64,000 nt of DNA from Rhyacichthys aspro (Eukaryota; Chordata; Actinopteri; Gobiiformes; Rhyacichthyidae). Where the stretch lies: the NCBI GenBank assembly GCA_036850595.1, contig CM072156.1:1172144-1236143 (forward strand), in the 5' to 3' direction. Within the stretch, counting starts at the first letter, position 1, and each line of letters starts with the position of its first letter. Both the position numbers and the translations under genes were made by a program. This document shows positions 45,944 to 56,435 of the stretch, one piece after another. The notes beneath the pieces are model-generated. The model was given only the letters and a program-made list of their open reading frames with translations. It was not told the DNA's origin and made no database searches.

Positions 45944-47160
45944 CTGAGGGTTTGAAAAGAAAAACACATTAGAAAAGGATTTGTTTCAGCAATGCATGTT
46001 AATCATAACCACGCAACTACCGAGACCAAAGTGTTGAGATGAAGACTAGAACAAGCCTTTTTGGGATCGTGACCAGTTAAAGACCAGTGTATGAGGTTCT
46101 GTAGTCCAGAAAGTCCAGGTCCATTTTTAGACTAAGTCAGGAGTTAGTTTTTTGTAAAGGAGGTGATTTTTAAACTAAGATAAATCACAAGAGTAATGTG
46201 GTCAAACACACTAACGTCTTGTGGCCTTTACGTCTGAAGACAAGACCAAGTAGAATCAGTTTGAACCTGAGACTGAGACCTATAAAAAGTTAAAAAGCTA
46301 AGAGACCTTAGTTCTTAAGACCAAGACTGATCTTTAGAAGTGCAACACATGACATGTTTTTGGTAAAGATAGAAAGCACATTGACAAACATTATAAGACA
46401 ATAATGTAAGAAATGCATCAGTGGACATTCACAACTCACTATTCAGAACTATTCAGCTTTTGTCGTATGTTATATCTTTTTTTTGTTCACCATAATATCA
46501 CAGAATTATGCTGCAGTGTAGAAGACGGTAAGTGAAGCCTGATGTTTTATGTAATTAGTAAAGCAGACAAACAGGAACAGAACAATACCAGTCTCTCACA
46601 CAGCAGCAACATTACTGTACACTCTTTAATTGTAGACGCTCTCTTAGTTATTTTTTGATCTGGGCCTGGTCTAAAGTCAGACACTGCCAATAAAAATGCT
46701 CCAATTTTGATTTTTGACCAATATGTGCGTTTACAAAAAGACACCAATCTGAATCTCCTGGACGTAGAAGTGAAGCAGTGTGTTTTCTCTATTTAAAAGA
46801 ATAAGTTAACTCACCGGTTCCTCGTGGGTTTCAGTCTCTTGATGCTCTTAGTGCCATGTCAGAATAAGTGAAGAGTCTACATTAACGAACGTAGATAAAA
46901 GTCCCATCCCATTAGAGGCAGGGCTTACCACATTTAAGTATAAACCTCTGACTAGTTACTATGCAGACAAATGCCCAGTGCCACATGAAAATACTTTAAA
47001 TTCTTCCAAAGACAGTGGAATGGAAAGTTTCCCCCCGTGTTTTCCAGCTTTCCACAAAAACCTGTTCAACTCGTTTCAACTGATGACGATGCATGATGTA
47101 AACGTTTTTATGAGTCTCCTTAACACCTCAGCCTTTCACATTTAATCTTTTAAATCTAAA
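45944..47160 (-). promoter_or_regulatory. 5' UTR exon and upstream flank of GIMAP gene 1
   Basis: A non-coding exon ends at 46815 (donor GTGAGTTAAC). The intron to the ATG exon is 45944-46814. Upstream, 47010-47110 is the block shared with the other GIMAP genes, including GGAAAGTTTCC. The segment is colinear with 1810-3032. Confidence 0.5.
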
Positions 47161-47324
47161 AAAGGGGTTTTTTTTAGGGCCCATTTTCCAAACCCAGGCC
47201 CGGGGCCCCCCTCTTTTTTTTTTTTGCCCCCCCAAGTTTTTTGGGCTTTTTTTTTTTTTCCCCCTTTTTTTTTATTTTTTTTTTTTTTCCCCCCCCCCCC
47301 CACACCCCTGTGTGCCCCCAAAAA

Positions 47325-47359
<35 letters not shown>

Positions 47360-47380
47360 ATTATTCCCCCCTTTTTTTTT

Positions 47381-47423
<43 letters not shown>

Positions 47424-47435
47424 CAACCACTTTCT

Positions 47436-47466
<31 letters not shown>

Positions 47467-47560
47467 AAAAAATCCCCCCCAAAAAAAAAATTAAATTAAA
47501 AAAAAAAATATTTTTTTAAAAAAAAAAAAAAAAACCCCCCCCCCCCTATTTTTTCTTCTT
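47161..47560. other. Homopolymer (C, T, A) tract, probably low-quality consensus
   Basis: Long C and T runs with hardly any mixed sequence, unlike anything else in the window. It starts exactly where the duplicate copy hits the N gap. The Pro-rich and Gly-rich frames here should be ignored. Confidence 0.8.
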
Positions 47561-48049
47561 CCCCTAAAGGATTCTAAAAAGGGTTACATGCTTTAGAGGA
47601 AATAGAGTTTTTTTTACCGTCCCATAAACATTTTTAACAGATAAAGTATTACGATACTCATCTCTCTAACGTGTTTCCAGTCAGCTGGTGGGACTGTATT
47701 CACTTCCATCTTCCTCATTTTCAGACTGCTTTGGATTCCTCTGCTCAGATAAGGCCTTAAAGAAACAGTCACTTTCACACTCCTGTCTATAGAGGATTAT
47801 TATAGTAAACTGAATATAACTATGTACATTTAAAATCACTTTGCTTTATTTTACTCACAAAAATGTATGTATAATATTATTGTTATATTATCATTGTATA
47901 TATAGACTTTATTTCAGACTCATGGTCCATAATACATAAGAACAGACAATATAAATTTAAAAACAAAAACAATTAAAAGACCTATATCCTTTGAGGAGGC
48001 AGTCATACCAATGTTTCCAAAATACAGATGTGTATCGTATTGAACTGTA

Positions 48050-49440
48050 TTCAGTACATTCAGTACAGTCTGGGCTTTTTTAACAAAAGTCTTAGTGCAT
48101 CATTATAAGCCACCTGCACTCTCTGGAGGCTGGCTTTTTTGTAATTCCACCATAAGTGTGCCGTGTACAGTGGAGGACAGTATGATCTAAACAAGTTCAG
48201 TTTTACTTCATCAGAACAATATCCAAATTCCCGAGATAGTACATTTGCTTGTGTGTATAGCATACTGCACTGACGATAAATGTCCTCATCGTCTGTCAGT
48301 CATCACATGACCGAGATATATTACTTCATCTGAGACACTCAGTATATTGCCGGACAACTTAAAGTCAGGAAATGTCATACATTTGTCCTCTTTAGTTCAG
48401 CAGATCATGATTACACTTTTTGTAGGATTATATTTGACATGTTGTTCACCATACACAGAACAAACATTAAGGAGCTGCTGGAGACCAGCTGAACTTGGGC
48501 TAAACACCAGTACATGATTTACTACTGTACTTCCAACCATACAGCCCGATCTACACAGGTTTAACTGAGAGGTCATTCATATATAAATTAAACAATACAG
48601 GGGATAAAATGCTTCCTTGTCTGACTCCATTACGGACCTGAACAGGTGCAGACACACAGTTGGCCCACTTGATCTGCACAGTCTGGTTTGCATACCAGTA
48701 AGACAGACATCTGACTATATACCTAGGCACACCAGCTTGACACAGTTTTTGAAATCGTTCACACGATCAAAAGCCTTTGAGGCGTCTAAGAAACACATAA
48801 AAACAGTCGAGTTTTTACTCTTATAGTTACTTACTAATTCCTTTAAGACATATATGCACATGTCAGTGCCATGTTTAGGCTTGAACCCAAATTGAGTAGA
48901 CATTACTAGTTTATCAAACCTTGCCAGGAGAATTTGTTCAAGAACTATAGACAGTATACTTGCAAGAGCAATCGGCCTATAGTTCTCTGAGCTGCCTACT
49001 TTTCCTGCTTTGTCCTTTACCACAAGAACTAGAACTTTCATCATGGAGTCTGGAATAAAACCATGTACAATAAAGGCAGTGAAGCATAAGGAAAGGAGAG
49101 GTGCTAACCTTAAACTCGCAAATTTGAGATGTTCAGCAGAGATGAGATCCACTCCTGTAGTCTTATTTATATTTGCTTGATAAATCTCATCATATTAATA
49201 ATATCTACAACATCAACTTTATCCACCTGGTAAGGTTCACTTTGGACACAGGTAAACAGTTTACTATAATGCTGTTGCCAGAGCTCTGCAATCCTATTTG
49301 ATCCAGAGACACCATCTATTGTACAGGGGAGAGGGGGTTTACTACTATTAATCATTTTCACATCTTTCCAAAAGGCCTTTGTGTCCTTACAGTTTTTTAG
49401 CCATGGAATCAGCCCTCATGGTTTGATCATTCTTTCTAAT
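48050..49440 (-). mobile_element. Decayed LINE, reverse-transcriptase half (Rex1/CR1-L2-like, tentative)
   Basis: In order on the minus strand: KDTKAFWKDVKMINSSKPPL (about 49390-49330), YSKLF, ENYRPIALASILS (about 49000), QFGFKPKHGTDMCIYVLKEL, MCFLDASKAFDRVN (about 48770), NGVRQGSILSP (about 48630-48600), FNLYMNDLS, then the C-terminal LFRSYCPPLYTAHLW and LQRVQVAYNDALRLLLK. These are the usual motif order of non-LTR reverse transcriptases. Several frameshifts break it into pieces, so it is inactive. It sits between GIMAP genes 1 and 2 in the same orientation. Confidence 0.85.
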
Positions 49441-50844
49441 ATATATAGTAGTATAGTATTTCGCATGTATAGTATTGGCTACAGTTATGAAACATTAGCA
49501 CTAAACCCATTAAAATAGACCTTTATATACTCATCATTCTGCAGCTCCTTAAGCCCAATATAATATTATAATATTTTCCTAAAAACCCACTAAAATGTAA
49601 AAAATCAACACACATTGACGTATGCATCACATGCCTCCGACAGACATCACATGACGCTTTCTCTTTTTATATATTTGGATCTTTGGGGGATGAATACCAC
49701 AAATGGTAAATTGTTACCAATACAGACTTTCACTATTAAAAATCCTCAAAATATAAAGAGCATTGTTTAGAGATATTATAGAACGAGTCACACCTGCTTC
49801 ATAGAGGTGTCCAATTGGGCTTTTTTTTAAGGTCTGCAGGATTTCCAGGTCAGTATTGTACACAAACCCAGCTTATTCTCCTTTTCTAGATGGTAAATGC
49901 TCCATACGAACGGGAAAATGTAAACCCCAAGTGGACTGCAGACATCTAAACGAGCCCAAACAGGAAGTGCCTCATAAATTGTTGACTTTTCAATGGTGTC
50001 CATCAACAAAACTCTTGAGAAAGGCCTTGTTTTTGTTTCTTGATGATGTTTAAAAGCCTTTTGTAAAGCTCCATAGACTTGCGCTTTTTGCAGTGAACAG
50101 AACTAAATGGATGATTTTCTGTTTTGGTTCTGTCTGGTCCTGTTCTGGTCAAAAATATCCTAAAATTGCAAGATACTGACAATGGACAGTGTGTTAACAC
50201 ATCCACATAACATACCCACTTGAGACAAAATTGTACCTTTATTACACAAAAATATGCTGATTGTGGAAACATTCCAATAAAATATAAATATAAAATGTAT
50301 ATATAAATATAGACCACTTTGACTGCAGAATATACTATAGTAAGCTAAGCCCTTATATTTAAATGAATGATATTGGCCAAAAAAAAAACACCATTTAAGT
50401 TTTAAAACATTTCCTGCTGTAATGCGGTTATTATTGAATTAAAATAAGTTGAAGACAACAAAACATTGCAGTTTGGCTTTATCATATTATTTCTTTGAGC
50501 AGCTTAACATGATTCAGTACAATATACTTTATTTTCTCTGTGCAGAAATTTGACATTGATTTATTCTACATCTTCATCAAAGCCTGAGAGAACAGTATTT
50601 TAGTCAAAATTAAAGCCAGACATTTCAAATGTATTTACACAAATACTGAATCAAGCATAAAACACTCTTTTTGTTTTTTTTCTTTGTATTTGGTATATGA
50701 TTACAGTTTTAACATGACATTATTATGTAAGTGTAAGTGTTGTAGCATGACTCTTATTCTGGGTCGGTCTGTGACTCAAACTCCAGTCAAAACTGAATAT
50801 TTCAGATCTTCAAAACCCTGCCCAAAGCTGACAATCCCTTGTTT
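49441..50844. other. Intergenic between LINE and GIMAP gene 2
   Basis: AT-rich sequence with no gene recognised. The 3' UTR of gene 2 should fall in the right part (minus strand). The open frame at 50003-50317 has no recognisable family. Confidence 0.45.
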
Positions 50845-53800
50845 TTATGAGATCCTACACATATTTTTTCCTGTGGCTCTTCTCACTCTCTCTTGTATCC
50901 ACTCGTGAACCTCCTGCTCGTGCTGTTTCTGCAGCTCCTCCATCAGTTTCCCCAGATCTTCTTGTCCTTGGCTCTGAAGTCTTTCGAGGGCCTTCATCTC
51001 CTGTTTGTGCCGTTCTTTCATTAAATTAATGTCTTTTTGATTTGTTTTGCTTCTTGTGAGTTGTTTCAACATGTATTCATTGTTGCTTTTCTGCTCCTCC
51101 TTCAACAGATTCAGTTCCTTTTCAAATTTCTTGTCAGTTCTAACTTCTTTGGAGTATTTTCTCTGAAATTCGTTATACACTTCGGCTTGCTTCCTGGCTT
51201 CTTCTTCATTTTGTTGTTTTATTTCTTCCATCTGTCTTTGGTAAGTTTCTTGCATCTCTCTCCACTCCTGCTCCTCTTGCTGCCGCCTCAGCTCATCCTC
51301 ACGTTTTTTGTTTTCGTACGTATTCTTTGCTTCTTCGTATTCATTTTCAAGAATTGCAAGTCTGTAGCTTTCTTCTTCTTGTCTTTTTTGTTCTTCTTGA
51401 TGTCTTGTTGCCCACCATTGTTGTCGTATTCTCTCCCAAGCATCTTTATCCCTTTTCAAATCGTTTTTGAGCGAAGCCAGTCTTTTTTTTGTCACAACAG
51501 ATTGCTTTTCTTCATCAATCTGCTTCATCAAATTCATATACCGTTTGTTCCACTCTTGGATCTGTTGCTCTTCCTCAGTTTTCCTAATTTGTTCCTCTTC
51601 TGCTCTCTGTTCCTCGTATTTACGATGGTTTTCTTGCTCTTTTGCTAACCTCCCCTTTTTTTCTTGGACTTGTTTGGCTCGTTGCGTAATCTCTTCCTCA
51701 AATTTGGCCTTTATCTCTGTAAATGTACTTTTAGTGACTTTAACCATTTGCTTGTGTTTTTCCTCTATATCATGTTTTTTCTGTCTGATTTCAGGCTCCT
51801 TTTCTTTGAGTATTCTCTCTGTCTCTTTCTCGATGGCAGCTTCTGCCTCTTGGAATATCTCAGAAGTGTAGTATCCACCACCGTTTTGTTTCACCATTTC
51901 TTCGATTTTGTTCAACAACTCATTAACTTGTCTACGATTCTGCTTTGCTCTGTTGTTCAAGACGTGATAACGATTTCCGCATTTGGAAAGTAATACATTC
52001 ATCCCGCCACCTTCAAGGTAAGTTTCTAAGCTCATGTTTCCAAGGTCGTCGCCTCTTGTAAAAACAACGATCATGTAGTTTTCTGACTTCTCTCCAAAAA
52101 ACTTCTTGATTAGATCCACAGTTTCTTTCTCTTCTTTTGTAAAACGCCCGATTTGCAGCACTAGTAAAAACACATGAGGTCCAGGCGCTAATAAACTGAT
52201 GCATTTTACGATCTCTTCTTGAACTTCAGCGTTCGATAAAGTTGTATCGAATAAACCTGGAGTGTCAACGATTACAACAGACCGTTTGTCAATTTTTCCT
52301 TCTGCTTTTTTGCAAAACTGAGTCACTGATCCTTGTGATAATTTAGACGTGAACTCATCTCGTCCCAAAATAGTGTTTGCTGTAGCACTCTTCCCAGATC
52401 CAGTTTTACCGATCAACACTATCCTTAAAGTTTCTTTGCCTGGATTTTGACAGATTTTTGTGTCTTTGCTTGAATCTGCATGGATGCTTTGTTTTGTAAA
52501 GTAAGTGATCTCTGTGGGTTTCCTTTTCACTCGAGGCTGGACCGTCATTTCTCTGGTAAAGCTCTTAGAGCCATTCTCACTGATATTTTCTACCATTTTT
52601 ATCACATCTCGTATTTGATCTTTTTTGTTGATGTTAAAAATCACGTAGCGATTGTTGCAGCTTTCACAAAGCTCTTGGATGTCTTTGTTGTTTTTGATGA
52701 AATGTGCGACGGCTAAAGCTGCTGAATCTGAGTCTACTGTGAACAGAATCATTTTAAATGTATTCATTCTTGAGGTGAATGCTTTCTGAATGGCTTTGAG
52801 CTCTTCTTTATCCTCGTCCGTGAGTGGACCAACAGGTTGGACCAACACAAAAGCATGGACTCCCTCTGGTCCACACAGCGTAATGCATTCAAGTGATTCA
52901 TGTCCTGCATCTTTTTTGGACAAAGCAGGCAGCTCCACGATGGTAACTCTCCGTCTATAAAGTTCACCGAGATGTCTGACACACTTTGAGACATCTGACA
53001 CATTTAGTTTTTGTCCCAAAATGGCTTTAGTAGCTAAAGCTGTCCAATCTCCAAACCTACCGCACAGTACGATATTCAAAGGACACTGGACGTTTGGTTC
53101 AAAATAAATCGGTTCTTCAGAAAAGCCTAAATATTGGCCTTGGTTCTCCGTCACAATTGCCTGGACTTTGCTCACTAACTCTTGGAGAACAGATGCAGAA
53201 AGCTCACTGAAGTTTAGTCTGAAATATCTTTGGCTGCAGTCTTGTTTGAGTTTATGAAGCGGCGGATTCCAGCCCATTTCAAGTTGAGTTAAAATTATCA
53301 TTGCATATTTGAAAGCATCTTCCCCGAAGCAGCTCAGAATGGATCTGAGTTTGTCTCGATGGTTTTTGGTGAAGTCTGAAGGGTCCACTAACAGCAGAAG
53401 AGCATTTGGTGGACATTGTGAAGTCAGGTTTGTGATCTCGTCTCTCACTTCATTATCGTCCAAACTGAAAAGGTCTGAGGTGTTTAAGACTGTTACAGCA
53501 GAGTTCATCCATTCTCCGTTGAAGACAGTCCTCTCTTTGGACAGTTTTGCGTAAGGAACATTTGATTTTGCTGTGAGGAAAGTGCCCAGCTTTGCCTTTT
53601 CATCCTGGTTCTTTCCAATCATCACGATTCTATGTTCTGAACCTGCAAAAGAAAATAAAAAAAGTATTTTCATCTGTGGTTGTTTACTGCTTCAGTCAAT
53701 AACATGTAATAACTATACACTAAAATGTTGTATTGTTGAAAATATTAGAAAAAGGGCTTAAGACTTTTGTTTAATTTGCCAAGTGGCAATAAAACACAAG

Positions 53801-54222
53801 AAGCCAAACAAAATAACATGTTTGTAATTGTTACTCATAAAGTGGGAAGAATTTAATCATGGTCACGCTTTTAATAATAATTATCTTTATTTGATTAGTT
53901 TATATTAGACCCAGTCCCCATGACTTGTTAATTTCCCCTTGGAGATTAATTGATTTATTTGGAATTTGGAAAAACATTTTGGTAAACATGTTTATTTTCA
54001 TTTAATTGTGAGAAACATCAGGGAGTATTATCATTTCTTACATAATCAAACATAATAATAACCTGTCATTAATAAAACAGGTTTGGTAGAGAGTTAAAAG
54101 GTTTTTCTCTGTGTTATGTAACAAATGTGAGTTATTTCCAAATGCCTTTAAAGACTCACCAAACATTGCTTTAGCCATGTTTCCTGAGACAGAAATCACT
54201 GCAGCTAAAGTGGCTCGGGTTT
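50845..54222 (-). CDS. GIMAP8-like triple G-domain GTPase with coiled coil and CaaX tail (gene 2)
   Basis: Coding join on the minus strand: 54160..54178 (MAKAMF plus one base) and 50845..53642; 938 residues. The Met at 53673 that would extend the giant exon lies in intron, since TTTTGCAG marks the acceptor. Layout as in gene 1: domain 1 P-loop GKNQDEKA, domain 2 GRFGDWTA (the P-loop lysine itself lost), domain 3 GKTGSGKS with DTPG and FTRGDD. A coiled coil of about 310 residues follows (EEQRAEEEQIRKTEEEQQIQ). The C-terminus CRIS is a possible CaaX box with a serine end, which usually favours farnesylation, whereas CSIL favours geranylgeranylation. The protein shares blocks of near identity with gene 1 (domain 1, domain 3, part of the coiled coil) separated by clearly diverged blocks (domain 2, C-terminal third). 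Probable membrane-associated immune GTPase, by family. Confidence 0.9.
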
Positions 54223-55040
54223 CTGTGGATTTAAACAACAAAAATAGTAATTCAATGTAAACTGTGTTTATTAATAATCCAATATTTATCTGTCCATAGT
54301 TTATTAACAATTATTTAAATTTTGACTCACATTAAACAGAAACATTGGATTAAAAACATGTTTTGATGGCAAAATATAAAGTGTTTTGGTGGTGGCAAAA
54401 CACATTTCATGGAAATATGTAAAAACATCATTTACATTTGCAACCAACACAATCTCATCAATGCTTCAGATCATTAATATCCCAAAAATAATATAACATA
54501 GTGCAGTTTCAGACTGAATATATCAAGAAATGAAGTACTACATGTAAAATAATTAAATAAATTATGTTATGAAGAAAAAAGTGAGATATATTTTAGTCCC
54601 ACAATTCGAAAAATAATTAAACTGTTTATTTACTTTTCAGACAGATCCAATAAAATACTCCCAGAAGGCTTTTACATTCTCTAGCTCTTTATTATTAGTG
54701 AATATTAGCTTTTATTAAGAATAGGAGTTTACTCACAGATTTCAGTCTCTTAACGCTGCCACTTCAGTGTCATCTCAGGAATAAGTCTTCGCTCCAAAGG
54801 CACTGTTCTATTAAAGGCAGGGCTCACTGCTTCTATGTACTTAAATTACTCTAAACATAAAACTGTAACAAAGAAAACATAAAATTATGTCTTTGTATGC
54901 GTGTTATATTCTAGTAAATGAAGACAATGAAGTGGAAAGTAGTTGAAAATCCCCGTCGTTGTTTCCCAGCACTCACCAAAAACCTGTCGGACTTGTTACG
55001 ACTATGATGCAGATGTAAACATGTCATAACTTTAGTAAAT
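54223..55040 (-). promoter_or_regulatory. 5' UTR exon and upstream flank of GIMAP gene 2
   Basis: A non-coding exon ends at 54737 with donor GTGAGTAAAC. The ATG exon extends to 54222 with acceptor ATCCACAG. 54915-55025 (CACCAAAAACCTGTCGGACT, ATGATGCAGATGTAAAC) aligns with 47010-47110, upstream of gene 1, although the introns between do not align. Confidence 0.5.
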
Positions 55041-56435
55041 CTTAGATAATGTTTTAAATGTAAAATAATTTGAGCACTTGGGTTTTTAAGTAAAAAAACA
55101 AAAAAGACTACAATTAAATTATGATAAATGATATAATAGAGAGGTATACATTTTGTAATAGTTAAAATGGTAACGGAATTTTCATGTTGTTGCTGCCTCA
55201 TTCCTTTCCAGAACTCTGTGGGTGTGGAGGTATTTTAAGCAACACATAATCTCTCAGTTTAGTTTGAGTTTAGAAGAAAGGTGAATAAGTCTCCAGCTCT
55301 CTCCCAGCAGCAACAGGATAAATCAGAGAAAAAGAATGACATTTGTAATGTAATGTTTTCCAAATGGTTTGAGATCATTTTTTGTATTTGTTTATGTTTC
55401 TGACTCATAAAGAGGAGGAGCTTTAAATTAAAAAGTGTGAAAAATAATACAAAAATAAAAAAGGTCATAATACTTCATTATCTTTTATAATTGTTAAATA
55501 GTATGTGTTCTCTGTTCTGTGATTATTATTTTTTTTTTTCAATTTTACTTACATTCAAGTGAATATTAACAATGCATCTTGGTATAAAATATTTACAAAA
55601 CGTCGTGTGACTGTGAGCCTATTTTAACACACCACTATCTTCCTCATTTTGTAAAAGATATGACCCACTAAACAAAAAATAAGCTTAACAAACAATAACA
55701 AAGTCCCATTTTAATGCTTCTTTGAAATCCTTCATATCACATATTATACAATACACATTAAAGGCACAAAGTAGAAGACTTACAGCATCATTTTTAATAT
55801 TTAAAAAAAACCCGACATTAATTCACACCCTTCCATTAAATTCACAATTTTACTTTGAGACACAGTGAGGAAGTGTGAGACCTTTTTAACTCAGGGTCTG
55901 GGGTTGTACCACTGCTGTACTGTTGGGGGCGCTAGAGAGGAACATGTTCCTACTCCAGACCTGACACTGTGTCCATGAATAATCTAAAATCTACGCACAT
56001 ACTTTTCAGACAAAATGAGCTTTAAAATAACACCACGTCTCAATTACACTTTTGCAGTAAAATGTAGGTTAAACAAGCAAACACATTGGAGATGTGTTTA
56101 CATTAAAGCACGGAGAATGTGTGGCTTTTGTACATTACATAAAATAATAATACATTACAAAAAATAATAAAATATATAAACACTAAAACACAAATGTCAG
56201 TTCAAGTTTTAATACAATGTTACGTCACATCTTGGAAAACAAAGGAATATAGTTTGAAAGAAAAAAAGGACGATAACTTTAAATGTAAGTAATATTTGAG
56301 ATTTAAGATTTGTATCATTCTAATAAACAAACCTTACTGCACATTTCATACAATGTACAGTAGCTAACAATAAATGTGCCATGTCAATACTGTTTACTGT
56401 GCTGTAATAGTTCTGTAATAAGCACGTGAACTCTT
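55041..56435. other. Intergenic between GIMAP genes 2 and 3
   Basis: AT-rich unique sequence. The gene 3 3' UTR is expected next to 56436. No other gene is recognised. Confidence 0.45.

Larger units (their letters stand above)
44172..47160. repeat. 3-kb duplication shared with 1-3032
   Basis: Colinear and, by eye, some 98% identical in exon, intron and upstream flank. Indels distinguish the copies: about 35 bases present only in copy 1 near 1490-1525, 12-13 bases present only in copy 2 near 44908, and the CTT tract length. Both copies end at TTTAATCTTTTAAATCTAAA. Confidence 0.95.

Noticed and set aside
47174..47519. Gly-rich and Pro-rich open frames
   Set aside because: They come from the homopolymer block, which is probably bad consensus.
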